DNA of 64,000 nt from a bacterium D16-56 (GTDB lineage: Bacteria; Bacillota; Clostridia; Lachnospirales; Lachnospiraceae). Below, piece after piece: positions 19,333-28,072 of the stretch (position 1 is its first letter; the number at the start of each line of letters is the position of its first letter). Location of the stretch: assembly GCA_003611875.1 (NCBI GenBank), contig RAYY01000026.1:1-64000 (forward strand). Direction: 5' to 3'. The translations under genes were made by a program, and so were the position numbers. Under the pieces are notes generated by a model. That model was given only the letters and a program-made list of their open reading frames with translations. It did not search any database and was not told where the DNA came from.

Positions 19333-20401
19333 ATGTCGTATAATAACTCTAATGATAAATGTCCGGTTATAATCCCCTCATATGAACCAGATGCCATGTT
19401 GAATCATCTCTGTGCTTCATTAAAGGATGCAGGCATTTTTAACTTTATTGTCATTGATGATGGAAGCGGCCAGGAATACCAGCCAATATTTGAAATGATA
19501 GAAAAAAATTATCATTGTAAAATTCTTCGCCATGCAGTTAATCTTGGAAAAGGAAGGGCATTAAAGAATGCGTTTAACTACGTGCTAAACGAGTGTCCAA
19601 ATGCAATAGGAGTAATTACTGCAGACTCAGACGGACAGCATACTCCTGATGATATAAAAAGGTGTATGCTTTGTTTGTGCGAAAATCCTGAAAGCCTGAT
19701 ATTAGGCTGCAGAAAATTTCAAGGAGAGCACGTGCCATGGAGAAGTAGGATTGGTAACAAGCTAACAAAAAATATATTCCGATATGTTTGTGGCATTAAA
19801 ATCTCTGATACACAAACTGGATTAAGGGGCATTCCCAAATCTTTGATGCTTGATGCATTAACAATAAAAGGTGAACGGTTTGATTATGAAACAAATATGT
19901 TATTGAATGCGCATGATAAATGTAGTTTTATAGAAGTGCCTATAGAAACAATCTATGAATCAAAATCAAACCATAAAACACACTTTGAGCCGTTATATGA
20001 TTCATTCATGATTTATAGCTTGATTTTTTTCTATCTGTTCAGCTCCATTCTTTCTGTTCTGATAGATTTTAGTATGTTTAGTATCTCCATTAATACAGGA
20101 GCTAATATATGGATTGCTACAATGTTAGGGCGGTTATGCTCTACCATTGTTAATTTTACGGTAAATAGGAGTGTGGTATTTAAATCAAAAGGGAGCATAT
20201 TTAAACAATGGGGGGGGGTATCTTGCTTTAGTTTGTGTATCAGGCATTATTTCGGCACTGATGGTACATGGACTTTCACAAATATTTGGAGGGAAAATAA
20301 TTATATTAAAGGCTATCGTTGAAGGAAGTCTGTTTTTTTTCAATTATTATGTACAACGCAACATTATATTTGCAAAGAAAAGAGAGAATAAGTCATTATG
20401 A
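19333..20401 (+). CDS. GT2 glycosyltransferase fused to a GtrA domain, split by a poly-G tract
   Basis: The N-terminal domain is a GT-A polyprenyl-phosphate glycosyltransferase like DPM1/GtrB: VIIPSYEPDAML, FIVIDDGSGQEY, HAVNLGKGRALKNAF and TADSDGQHTPDD (the DxD region), with a C-terminal helix pair. The GtrA-like membrane domain begins near SSILSVLIDFSMFSI. The frame breaks in its third helix at G9 (20210-20218). As written it ends with an unrelated tail at 20322. With eight G it would read KQWGGYLALVCVSGIIS and run to 20401 through GSLFFFNYYVQRNIIF, the normal GtrA end. ATG 19333 has AAGGAG 11 nt upstream. The truncation spares the GT2 domain, so the OFF product may lack only flipping or anchoring. 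Confidence 0.83.
20210..20218 (+). repeat. Poly-G tract G9 in GT2-GtrA
   Basis: Nine G beginning in a Trp codon and followed by TAT. Eight would be in frame for the GtrA half. OFF as written. Confidence 0.9.
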
Positions 20402-20463
20402 ATATAGTTGGTAAAAACGAGAAAACAACCGATGGGACAGTCTGCTATAAGAGGAGAATTTGA

Positions 20464-21369
20464 ATGAAAATAAGTGAAATCCTGGCCTTTTTGAATACAC
20501 AAGGAAAAAATGTTACTTTTACTGGTAATCCAGATGGCATTATTTATACCATGTCTAACTTGGATGAATTGAAAGATCATTCGATTTACTGGATTCGAAC
20601 CAGACAATTTGCAAGCAATCAGCTTATAGAAAGATTAAAACAATGTAAAGATGCATTGATGGTATGTCCCTTTGAAATAGATGGGATAAATTGCATCATT
20701 ACAGATTATCCAAAAGGAATATTTTTTTCTATCTTAAACCACTTTTTTTCCAAATCGCGGGAATCTACGATTTCAGAAAGAGCAGTAGTTTTGACAGACA
20801 AAATTGGGAAAAACGTTCATATTGGTTCAGGATGCTATATAGGAGAAGAAGTTGAGATTGGAGATCACTCCATTCTTCATCCTAATGTGTCGATTATATG
20901 TCCATGCACGATTGGATGTCACTGCGAGATTTTCCCAGGCGTAGTAATCGGGGCAGATGGATTTGGATATTATTTTGAGGGGGAAATTCCTCATCGAGAG
21001 ATCCATTTTAAAGGGGTAAAAATTGGAAATAATGTTGAGATTGGCGCCAATACCTGCATTGATCGTGGGTTGCTTACAGATACGGTTCTTTGTGACCATG
21101 TAAAAATTGATAATCTGTGTCACATCGGACATAACGTAAAGATTGAAGAAAATTGCCTGATTATTGCAGGCACTGTGATCTGCGGCAGTGCAAAAATCAA
21201 GCAAAATGCGTATCTTGCTCCTAGTTCTGTGGTAATGGACTGGGTTCAGGTTGGAGAATATGCCAAAGTAGGAGTTAACAGCTCAGCAGTCACAAATGTT
21301 AAGGACAAAATAACTGTTTTCGGCACGCCGGCAAAGCGCCTGTCACCAGTTGCAAAAAAAGAAGATTGA
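20464..21369 (+). CDS. LpxD-like sugar N-acyltransferase
   Basis: This 301-residue left-handed beta-helix enzyme has an LpxD-type layout: an N-terminal non-helix domain (about 1-100, beginning [15 protein letters not shown]), hexapeptide repeats from about 110 ([20 protein letters not shown]), and the active-site loop [14 protein letters not shown] near residue 217, whose second His corresponds to the catalytic base of LpxD. LpxD takes its acyl group from acyl carrier protein. Here a carrier protein gene starts 10 nt after the stop, so it probably N-acylates an amino sugar with whatever that protein carries. A Gram-positive cell would not use it for lipid A. The ribosome site is AGAGGAG before the ATG. 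Confidence 0.8.
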   Translation: MKISEILAFLNTQGKNVTFTGNPDGIIYTMSNLDELKDHSIYWIRTRQFASNQLIERLKQCKDALMVCPFEIDGINCIITDYPKGIFFSILNHFFSKSRESTISERAVVLTDKIGKNVHIGSGCYIGEEVEIGDHSILHPNVSIICPCTIGCHCEIFPGVVIGADGFGYYFEGEIPHREIHFKGVKIGNNVEIGANTCIDRGLLTDTVLCDHVKIDNLCHIGHNVKIEENCLIIAGTVICGSAKIKQNAYLAPSSVVMDWVQVGEYAKVGVNSSAVTNVKDKITVFGTPAKRLSPVAKKED

Positions 21370-21379
21370 GGTAATTAAT

Positions 21380-21601
21380 ATGGAAAAATTTTTTGAATTT
21401 GTTGCAGATGTGTTTGAATGTGATCCGTCAGAGCTTACCTTTGATACTGCTTATGGAGAGTATGAGAAGTGGGATTCTATGATGATGTTGCGCTTGACTA
21501 TGGAGTTAGAGGAAGAATATGAGGTGAGTATTCCCATCGAAGCAATTGGAAATATCAAGTCCTTAAAGGATTTATATAGATATGTAAAGAAATCTGGTTA
21601 A
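21380..21601 (+). CDS. Acyl carrier protein
   Basis: This 73-residue carrier protein has the phosphopantetheine-attachment Ser in the motif KWDSMMMLRL (the usual form is DSLxxxxL) at about residues 31-40 and an acidic second helix, MELEEEYEVSIP. The start ATG 21380 is preceded by GAGG. An upstream in-frame start inside the LpxD-like gene adds ten poor residues. It is too specialised in context to be the fatty-acid-synthesis ACP. With the LpxD-like gene before it and an FkbH-like gene downstream it probably carries a glyceryl or similar short acyl group. Confidence 0.85.
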   Translation: MEKFFEFVADVFECDPSELTFDTAYGEYEKWDSMMMLRLTMELEEEYEVSIPIEAIGNIKSLKDLYRYVKKSG

Positions 21602-21634
21602 TGCCAGAAAATAGCAGAAAGGATAAACGCTGCA

Positions 21635-22225
21635 ATGACGGATAAGGTATATATCCATCCCACCAGTATTGTAGATGAAGGGGTAGAAATCGGGGAAGGA
21701 ACAAAAGTATGGCATTTTTCCCACATTCAGTCCGGCGCAAAAATTGGAAAGAACTGTTCACTAGGACAGAATGTAAATATATCAAATCATGTGATCATCG
21801 GAAATGGGGTAAAAATACAAAATAATGTATCCATATATGAAGGGGTTGAATTGGAAGACTATGTTTTCTGTGGCCCTTCCTGTGTATTTACTAATGATCT
21901 TACTCCCCGTGCCAGATATCCTAAAAATCATAAGTATGAGAAAACATTAATTAAACATGAAGCAACTCTCGGAGCTAATAGCACAATTGTATGCGGGCAT
22001 GTTGTTGGAGAGTATGCAATGGTTGCAGCAGGAGCTGTAGTCTCTAAAAATGTTAAACCGCATGCACTGATGGCTGGGGTTCCAGCAAAGCAGATCGGTT
22101 GGGTATGTAACTGTGGTCAGGTTTTGAATAAAGAGCTGTTCTGCAGGGACTGTGGAAGAAGCTACATAATAAAGGATGGTTACTTAATGGCTCATTCGAA
22201 GCTTCAGGAGGTATCAGCGGAGTAG
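21635..22225 (+). CDS. Left-handed beta-helix N-acetyltransferase, WbpD-like (second copy)
   Basis: This 196-residue hexapeptide-repeat protein is close to the one at 13858: [20 protein letters not shown], the loop [17 protein letters not shown], and a C-terminal Cys4 ribbon CNCGQVL and CRDCGRSY. It probably transfers acetyl, or possibly the carrier-bound group, to an amino sugar. It sits between the carrier protein and FkbH genes, so it belongs to that module. The ribosome site is AAAGGA, about 13 nt before the ATG. Whether it is redundant with 13858 cannot be decided from sequence. Confidence 0.84.
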   Translation: MTDKVYIHPTSIVDEGVEIGEGTKVWHFSHIQSGAKIGKNCSLGQNVNISNHVIIGNGVKIQNNVSIYEGVELEDYVFCGPSCVFTNDLTPRARYPKNHKYEKTLIKHEATLGANSTIVCGHVVGEYAMVAAGAVVSKNVKPHALMAGVPAKQIGWVCNCGQVLNKELFCRDCGRSYIIKDGYLMAHSKLQEVSAE

Positions 22226-22265
22226 AGATTTGATGTATTACCCCGTACTAAAACAGGAGAAAGCT

Positions 22266-24005
22266 ATGATAGGAAATAATATCGAAAATAGTACAAGTAA
22301 AAATAAGGTAACATATAGGAATAGAAAAGCTGCAGTCCTTTCTAATGTGACCGTAGATTTGATCTTATCAAAGCTAAAAAATGAATTTAACCTGTATGCC
22401 CCTGCAGGCTTTGATACCTGGCAGCAGGAGGTGTACAACCATGATTCCGGCCTTTACCAGTTTTCACCAGATATATTTTTTTTGATTTTATATATAGATC
22501 CCTATGATGAGAATTGGACATTTTGGGAAAAGGGACAGGAAAGGTTAAAAGAGTGGCTGGATACCATAGCGGTTCTCTGCAAAAAGACACAAGGGAGTCC
22601 TATTTTTATATCTTCCCTGGATATTCGGGAGGATATTTGGGATACATCTCCACAAGCCATGGCAGGAATCCGTCTGGAAGAATACTGGATCAGAGGATTG
22701 GAAAAACTAAATCATATATATGTGATGCCACTGAAAGAGAAAGTCACAGAATTAGGAAGAAAAGATTTCTATTCGCCCAAAATGTGGTATTTAGGAAATT
22801 CGCCTTATAGTTTAAAAGGTTCAAATGCTGTAGCAGAATTGATAGTTCGCAGTTATTTTTATACAGCAGGAAGCAGAAAAAAATGCCTTGCTGTTGATCT
22901 GGATAATACCCTTTGGGGCGGTGTTATAGGGGAAGATGGGGTAGATGGCCTGATTCTTTCTAATCACAAAGAAGGCGCCAGGTATTATGATACCCAGAAA
23001 TGTCTCAAACGAATGAAAGAAAGAGGTGTTATGCTTGCCATTCTTTCCAAAAATAATCTGGAAGATGTGTCACCAGTATTCTCTCACCCTTTTATGCTTC
23101 TTAAAGAAGATGATTTTGTGGGGCAAAAGATTAATTGGAATCCAAAATCACAAAATATCCAGGAACTAGCCGCAGAACTGAATATCGGGTTGGATTCTTT
23201 TGTGTTTTTAGATGATAATCCTATAGAAAGGGAGCAGATGAAAATCCAATGTCCTGAAGTTGAAGTAGTCGATTTTCCACAGGATACCACCCTTCTTGCG
23301 CGAACCGTGGAGGATGCATATGACAGATTCTTTAAGACTCCATACATAACGGACGAGGATCGGGATAAGACAGAAAAATACCAAAAACAGCGGAAGCGAA
23401 ATATAATACAAAAGGAATCTGCCTCCATAAAAGATTTTCTGCAAAGGCTGGAGATTGTGGCAGAGATTAATCTAATAAGTGACCAGGAAGAAGCACGGGT
23501 AGTTCAACTGGCAGGAAAGACAAATCAATTCAATACAACAACCATCCGATACGATGAGAAACAGATAGAACAACTTCGAAAGAGCAGTGATGCAGATTTA
23601 ATTGTGGCGCGGATGAAGGATAAGTTTGGAGATGAGGGACTAACAGCTATAGCCGTTGTGGTTTATGAAAAAGAATATGCATTGATAGAATCGTTTATTA
23701 TGAGCTGTCGTGTTATGAGCAGGCAATTTGAAACCGTGATTTTCCATGAAATTGTAAAATGGATCCAATATACTCATCCTGAAGTCCAAAAGCTTCGAGC
23801 CGAATATAAAAGAACAGCAAAGAATAAACCTGTTGAAAATTTGTATGAGGATTTCGGTTTTCGGGTGCAGGCGGAGGCTGGCAGAAAATCTGAGATTGGT
23901 CATCAAAAGTTTTATGAAGTGGAAATTAAGAAAATCAAACCATTTGTTTCTTTCTATAAAGAAGTTCATGCTTTTGAAAGGGAGAAATATGAAAAGAAAC
24001 CTTAG
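22266..24005 (+). CDS. FkbH-like HAD-family protein (glyceryl-ACP forming)
   Basis: FkbH-type proteins take a glyceryl group from 1,3-bisphosphoglycerate, remove its phosphate and load it on a carrier protein. The HAD signature is CLAVDLDNTLWGGVIGEDG, with both catalytic Asp, near residue 210. Later motifs are ILSKNN, FVFLDDNPIEREQ and the C-terminal acetyltransferase-like region with FGDEGLTAIAVV and MSCRVMSRQFE. From ATG 22266 (AGGAGAAAGCT upstream) it is 579 residues. ATG 22233 or TTG 22230 would extend it with a weaker site. The adjacent carrier protein supports the activity. The acyl group's final acceptor is inferred to be a sugar. Confidence 0.85.
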   Translation: MIGNNIENSTSKNKVTYRNRKAAVLSNVTVDLILSKLKNEFNLYAPAGFDTWQQEVYNHDSGLYQFSPDIFFLILYIDPYDENWTFWEKGQERLKEWLDTIAVLCKKTQGSPIFISSLDIREDIWDTSPQAMAGIRLEEYWIRGLEKLNHIYVMPLKEKVTELGRKDFYSPKMWYLGNSPYSLKGSNAVAELIVRSYFYTAGSRKKCLAVDLDNTLWGGVIGEDGVDGLILSNHKEGARYYDTQKCLKRMKERGVMLAILSKNNLEDVSPVFSHPFMLLKEDDFVGQKINWNPKSQNIQELAAELNIGLDSFVFLDDNPIEREQMKIQCPEVEVVDFPQDTTLLARTVEDAYDRFFKTPYITDEDRDKTEKYQKQRKRNIIQKESASIKDFLQRLEIVAEINLISDQEEARVVQLAGKTNQFNTTTIRYDEKQIEQLRKSSDADLIVARMKDKFGDEGLTAIAVVVYEKEYALIESFIMSCRVMSRQFETVIFHEIVKWIQYTHPEVQKLRAEYKRTAKNKPVENLYEDFGFRVQAEAGRKSEIGHQKFYEVEIKKIKPFVSFYKEVHAFEREKYEKKP

Positions 24006-24020
24006 GCATAGGGGGATTTT

Positions 24021-24436
24021 ATGTTGAAAATAAATCATATAGGCTATGCAGTAAAAAAACTAGACCGTGCTGTCAGTCAGATGGAAGATATCGGATATAA
24101 ATTTGGAAATATGGTTGCGGATCAAGATAGAAGAATTTGGATCGTATTTGGAAGAAAGGATGGATACCAGATTGAGTTAATATCTCCTATCTCAAAAGGT
24201 TCTCCGATAGATAAAATATTGAAAAACTCTGGACCGACACCTTATCATATTTGCTACGAGTCAGACTGCTTTGATGCAGATATAGAGCAATTAACCTGTG
24301 GGGGGGGTATAAAGTCTTAATTCCGCCGGCACCAGCACCAGCACTGGGAGGAAGAAAGGTTATTTTTTTATATTCTATTGTACTTGGATTAGTAGAAATT
24401 GTACAGGACACAGTTTCATCCAAAACACAACCGTAG
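24021..24436 (+). CDS. VOC-family (glyoxalase-like) protein, split by a poly-G tract
   Basis: This small vicinal-oxygen-chelate protein resembles methylmalonyl-CoA epimerase. It begins KINHIGYAVKKLDRAV with the first metal His, then YQIELISPISKGSP with the Glu, and TPYHICYESD with the second His. The frame breaks at G8 (24300-24307). As written it stops at 24320 after TCGGGIKS. With nine G it would continue YKVLIPPAPAPALGGRKVIF to the stop at 24434-24436, ending in LGLVEIVQDT, which restores the last metal-ligand strand. It starts 15 nt after the FkbH-like gene and may act on the carrier-bound intermediate. Confidence 0.8.
24300..24307 (+). repeat. Poly-G tract G8 in the VOC gene
   Basis: Eight G after TGT, followed by TATAAA. 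Six or nine would be in frame. OFF as written. Confidence 0.88.
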
Positions 24437-24476
24437 ATTATTAAAACAGTGCCAATATATAAAGAGGTAATAGATA

Positions 24477-25243
24477 ATGAAGTTTACTTATTTAGAGTAT
24501 GAGAGATTAATTTATTTCTTACTTGACAATGGATATACTGTCACAGGGTATGACAATTACAGACATGTAGAATATCCGGTTATTCTCCGACATGATATTG
24601 ATACATCATTAGACAAAGCTGTAAAAATGGCAGAACTAGAAAATTCTATCGGGGGGGGGGGCAAATTAGATCTACATATTTCGTATTGATTTCATCAGAT
24701 TTCTATAATGTATTTTCTAAGCATTCTCTTGAATGTATCTATAGAATAAGAGAACTTGGACATATAATAGGATTACACTTTGATGAGAAAAAATATATTC
24801 CTACAGGCAAATCGTGGAAAAAAGAGCTGCTCATGGAAAATATTCTTCAGGAGAAAAAAATATTAGAGGAAATGACAGGTATAAACATTAACTCTGTATC
24901 CATGCATGTGCCTTCAAAAATGACTTTACAAGCAGATTTGAAAATTCCAGGTATGATTAATTCTTATAGTCGCGAATTTTTTGAGGAGTTTAAGTATGTA
25001 TCAGACAGCTTTCATCGATGGCGCGAAGATGTACGGGATGTCGTGACGAATACAAAGCCAAAAAGGCTGCATGTATTGACACACGCATTTTGGTATAATG
25101 ATAAACCTATGACAAGAAATGAATCTATTCGGGACTATATTCAAGAAGGTGAAAAATACCGATATGGATTAGTGGAAGCCAATATATTTCCTCCGGGCAT
25201 TAAATTAACAGACTGTTTTATAGACAAGAGCGGGGATGTTTAA
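24477..25243 (+). CDS. Polysaccharide deacetylase-like protein, split by a poly-G tract
   Basis: The first part has VILRHDIDTSLDKAVKMAELE, a form of the NodB-type metal-binding Asp-containing motif (HDID). It is followed by G11 (24651-24661), after which the frame is lost and stops at 24689. In the other frame the family continues without gap: QIRSTYFVLISSDFYNVFS, then GHIIGLHFDE and MHVPSKM, to 25243. Nine or twelve G would give SIGGGQIRSTYFVL and a protein of about 255 residues, normal for this subfamily. It probably removes acetyl groups from a glycan or sugar intermediate. It is the last gene of the plus-strand locus. Confidence 0.8.
24651..24661 (+). repeat. Poly-G tract G11 in the deacetylase gene
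   Basis: Eleven G between an Ile codon and CAA. Nine or twelve would be in frame. OFF as written. Confidence 0.9.
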
Positions 25244-25296
25244 CCTTATCTATAGCAGCATTCAAACTGCCAGCGGACGAGAAGGAACCCACAAAA

Positions 25297-25365
25297 GTGC
25301 CTCATTTTATAATATAAACAGCATGAAAGAACTGTACATCTGTAAAACATTGTAATTTGAGGCAC
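25297..25365 (-). terminator. Inverted repeat between convergent operons, probable terminator
   Basis: GTGCCTCA at 25297-25304 pairs with TGAGGCAC at 25358-25365. Imperfect pairing extends inward for about nine more bases, leaving a loop of about 35 nt. Read on the minus strand the hairpin is followed by TTTTG, which suits termination of the minus-strand operon. Read on the plus strand no T-run follows. The long loop makes a mobile-element remnant possible. Confidence 0.45.
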
Positions 25366-25407
25366 CTGAATACTAATTACGATAAGTAATTATCCCCTTC
25401 CCATCCA

Positions 25408-26727
25408 TTAAAGATTCTTCACTAATGCTATAAAATTCCGTTTTCGTTTATTCTTTTCTTTTAATTCACGAAACTTTATCTCCCATTCTTCCAGTTTTTC
25501 ATTCTTTTTCATTAAAGCTTTGATCTTTTGTAAAAAGAATACTGCTGTCTCATAGTTTTTATTATTTGACATAGTAAGAAGGTTATTAACATTTCCCCAG
25601 TAGATTTCCAGAATCTCATTGGGATATTTTTCAGCTAATCGTTTGCTGAAATATTGGTTGTAATCCACACTACAATAATCATATCTATATCTGGTATTCT
25701 GAAGACAAGTTAATACAATATCTTCCCTTCCAGTTTCCATGCAAATGTCCAAATAAAATTTTTGATCTGTTTTCTTTACTTTTTCTAAAATGCCTTCATA
25801 TTCCTTCTGCCAGTCTTCTGCATACAGAGTACTTTTAGAGAGTTTAAACCATTTTTTTATTTCGTCTTTTTGACAAGTATCTAAAATAAGCAAAAGCGTT
25901 CTTTTCCTTGACTCATAATCATTTTTTATACTGTAATATTTATACATCTGTTTTGCCATTGCAAAAATATTAAGATCCGTTTTGGTCTTTAGTATAAACT
26001 GATATAAACGCTGAAGTTCTGCATCACGGTTTTCTTTTATATAAATAGGCGCCACATAGTTGATCAGCTCATCTAGTCTTCCATTACATCTTTCCAGACC
26101 CTTCCATATGTACTCCATCTCCTTTTTTCGATCCCGTTTTTCTGCATAATACTTGGCAACCTCTACATAGTCTGAACCATATCTCAAATTATCAAGCTTA
26201 GTTTTTAAAAATTGATCTTCATCTCCAATATGCCGGTAAAGTTGAGCGGCATAATTTCTGTAATAACCGCTGGACCCTTTTGCCAATGCATCTGCAAAAT
26301 ATCTGTTTTCGTCTGGGCTATTACAAAATGAACTGGCCACATCAATCAATATGTCGTCAAATCCGCTATTTCCTATATTAAATTCTTCCAGCATTTTATC
26401 AAGAATTACAACCCGTGTTTCCCAGGATATATCGTTTTGCTTAACTATTTCATCCATTTTCCATAGGTTATCGCAGGCCTCATCCATTTCCGAGTCAGGA
26501 CCGCCACCATATTGATTAAATTCATTGATAATTGGCTGGACATCCTGCCAAAGATTTTCCAGTTCAATCTCTGCTGCTTTTTTCTGCTGACTTTTATTAT
26601 TTTTTTTGCACCAGTCCAGAATTATTTTTTCTGCTTTGTGATTGGCCTGCGACATATTTGATATGATATCAAGCAAGTCCTCCTTTTCTGCATTTTCCAG
26701 CATTTTACTTACGGTATCTTTATCCAT
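25408..26727 (-). CDS. Helical-repeat protein of unknown function, last gene of the GTPase-tubulin operon
   Basis: I do not recognise a named family. The 439-residue protein is soluble and almost entirely helical. Repeated helix pairs such as YYRNYAAQLYRHIGDEDQFL, VEVAKYYAEKRDRKKEMEYI and MAKQMYKYYSIKNDYESRKR suggest a TPR or SWIM-associated alpha-solenoid between about residues 130 and 400. It ends in a Lys/Arg-rich tail. It is separated from the vWA gene by 141 bp that holds a good promoter of its own, so it may be expressed independently. The start follows AAGGAAATATCT. A scaffold or sensor role is inference. Confidence 0.72.
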   Translation of the reverse strand: MDKDTVSKMLENAEKEDLLDIISNMSQANHKAEKIILDWCKKNNKSQQKKAAEIELENLWQDVQPIINEFNQYGGGPDSEMDEACDNLWKMDEIVKQNDISWETRVVILDKMLEEFNIGNSGFDDILIDVASSFCNSPDENRYFADALAKGSSGYYRNYAAQLYRHIGDEDQFLKTKLDNLRYGSDYVEVAKYYAEKRDRKKEMEYIWKGLERCNGRLDELINYVAPIYIKENRDAELQRLYQFILKTKTDLNIFAMAKQMYKYYSIKNDYESRKRTLLLILDTCQKDEIKKWFKLSKSTLYAEDWQKEYEGILEKVKKTDQKFYLDICMETGREDIVLTCLQNTRYRYDYCSVDYNQYFSKRLAEKYPNEILEIYWGNVNNLLTMSNNKNYETAVFFLQKIKALMKKNEKLEEWEIKFRELKEKNKRKRNFIALVKNL

Positions 26728-26765
26728 AGATATTTCCTTTTTTATAAGTGATTTTATAATATATC

Positions 26766-26809
26766 AGTTGCAAAATAGTATCTGAGATGACGTTTTGTTT
26801 CCTGCAACT
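26766..26809. repeat. Inverted repeat in the leader of the 439-residue gene
   Basis: AGTTGCA at 26766-26772 pairs with TGCAACT at 26803-26809 across 30 nt. It lies between the predicted -10 box and the start codon of the minus-strand gene, so it could be an RNA hairpin or an operator. Confidence 0.4.
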
Positions 26810-26815
26810 AATCAT

Positions 26816-26844
26816 ATCATAAGATTATGCTGAAAATTTGTCAA
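26816..26844 (-). promoter_or_regulatory. Sigma-A type promoter for the 439-residue gene
   Basis: On the minus strand a perfect TTGACA (26839-26844) is separated by exactly 17 bp from TATGAT (26816-26821), a five-of-six match to TATAAT. It lies 89 bp upstream of the start codon at 26727. Confidence 0.7.
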
Positions 26845-26868
26845 GCTATGAAAAAGATTAAAAAACCT

Positions 26869-28038
26869 CTAAAAATGCCGGTACAAATTATACTCCCCTG
26901 AATCAAAAAACCCCTTTTTCCCTAATGTTCCTTCCGCCAGCAATACACACATGAAAAATCGCATAAGAGAGGGAGAAAACCCCAGGTGGTTCATCCCCAG
27001 CTCCACACATGCGGCGGCGGCCAGGCTGCAGCCTACAGAAGTTTTCCAGAGGAGATGGGTTTCAAGAAATGGTTCGCAGAGATACATTTTTACCATTCCC
27101 AACAACAATCCCAGCACAATGATGGCTGTTATGCGCAGCAGGACAAAAAACCAATCATATTTTACATAGCTTCGATAGTCCAGAAGATTCCGCTTGCCGT
27201 TAGCTTTTGCCGCCTGTTCCATGGCATCCTCTAACTGCGCTGTATCCTCTACCGGCACATAGATACCGCCGGTCTTTTTTGCAATCAATTCCATTAGCCG
27301 GTCGTTTGTATTTCCCAGACCTATGGTGCTGATGGAAATTCCTCTTTTAGCATATTGGTCCAATATGTTGCTTAAGTGTACCTTGCTCAGAAAAGGTTTC
27401 ATATCTGTAGCAGCGCCATCAGTAAAAAGCAGCACCCTGCTGTTATCTCCCAGCTCAAGTGTTTTATTGTTGATCTCGTTATAGATATTTCCCAGTGCAG
27501 TCTGTATTCCTGTGCCGCCGCCAGGAGATTCCATGTAAAATTCTGTTCCATGGGATATAGGGTTCATGGAGCGGATTTGCTGACTTGTATCAGCAAACAA
27601 ATAGACGGCGAAAGAAAAGTCTGGTTTTTTTAGTGACAAAACAGATTGAATGGCATCATAACGTTTGTTCTCTGGATCATTGTCTGCCATAGATCCGGAA
27701 TTATCGATTGCAAAAATATATGAGACAGGTTCTGTAAATTTTTCTTGGAAACATTTTTCATAGAGGAACTCCAGAAAACAGCCTGCTGCCAGTATAGTCA
27801 GACACAGGAGTACACAGCGCAGGGTAATATCGCGGTATGGACGGATCAAGCGGGTCATCGTTGCACCGATGATCCGGATTCCCATTATCACAAATATCAT
27901 CAGGCCCAAAAAGTAGAATCCAATCAGAAGCGGCATATACATCTTTTCTTTCAGCCCACGAAATAACAGCTCTCCCAGGAAAAAGTATACTCCTCCTGTG
28001 AATGCTGTTCCAAACAGCATTCGCTTTGATATCCCCAT
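26869..28038 (-). CDS. Membrane-anchored von Willebrand factor A domain protein
   Basis: This 389-residue protein has two or three N-terminal membrane helices (about 10-58 and 74-92), then a vWA domain with an intact MIDAS: FAIDNSGSMADN (DxSGS at 112-116), the Thr loop near GGGTGIQTAL, and LLFTDGAATDMK. The C-terminus has further hydrophobic helices from about residue 305. The layout resembles BatA/BatB-type proteins. ATG 28038 has GGGGAG 7 nt upstream; an upstream start adds ten poor residues. It is the third vWA-type protein of the operon and probably binds a metal-dependent partner at the membrane. Confidence 0.82.
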   Translation of the reverse strand: MGISKRMLFGTAFTGGVYFFLGELLFRGLKEKMYMPLLIGFYFLGLMIFVIMGIRIIGATMTRLIRPYRDITLRCVLLCLTILAAGCFLEFLYEKCFQEKFTEPVSYIFAIDNSGSMADNDPENKRYDAIQSVLSLKKPDFSFAVYLFADTSQQIRSMNPISHGTEFYMESPGGGTGIQTALGNIYNEINNKTLELGDNSRVLLFTDGAATDMKPFLSKVHLSNILDQYAKRGISISTIGLGNTNDRLMELIAKKTGGIYVPVEDTAQLEDAMEQAAKANGKRNLLDYRSYVKYDWFFVLLRITAIIVLGLLLGMVKMYLCEPFLETHLLWKTSVGCSLAAAACVELGMNHLGFSPSLMRFFMCVLLAEGTLGKKGFFDSGEYNLYRHF

Positions 28039-28072
28039 AATGTCTCCCCTCTGAATCATGCAGAGCAAAAGC

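Noticed and set aside
20464-21369. LpxD of lipid A synthesis
   Set aside because: The remaining context is Gram-positive and no other lipid A gene is present, so a glycan N-acyltransferase is more likely.
12249-25243. Calling the six split plus-strand genes pseudogenes
   Set aside because: Each has exactly one defect, at a slippage-prone tract, with full family conservation on both sides. Compare the TupA remnant, which has two unrelated deletions.
25297-25365. Insertion sequence with terminal inverted repeats
   Set aside because: The arms enclose only 53 nt with no transposase, and the T-run after the hairpin on the minus strand suits a terminator better.
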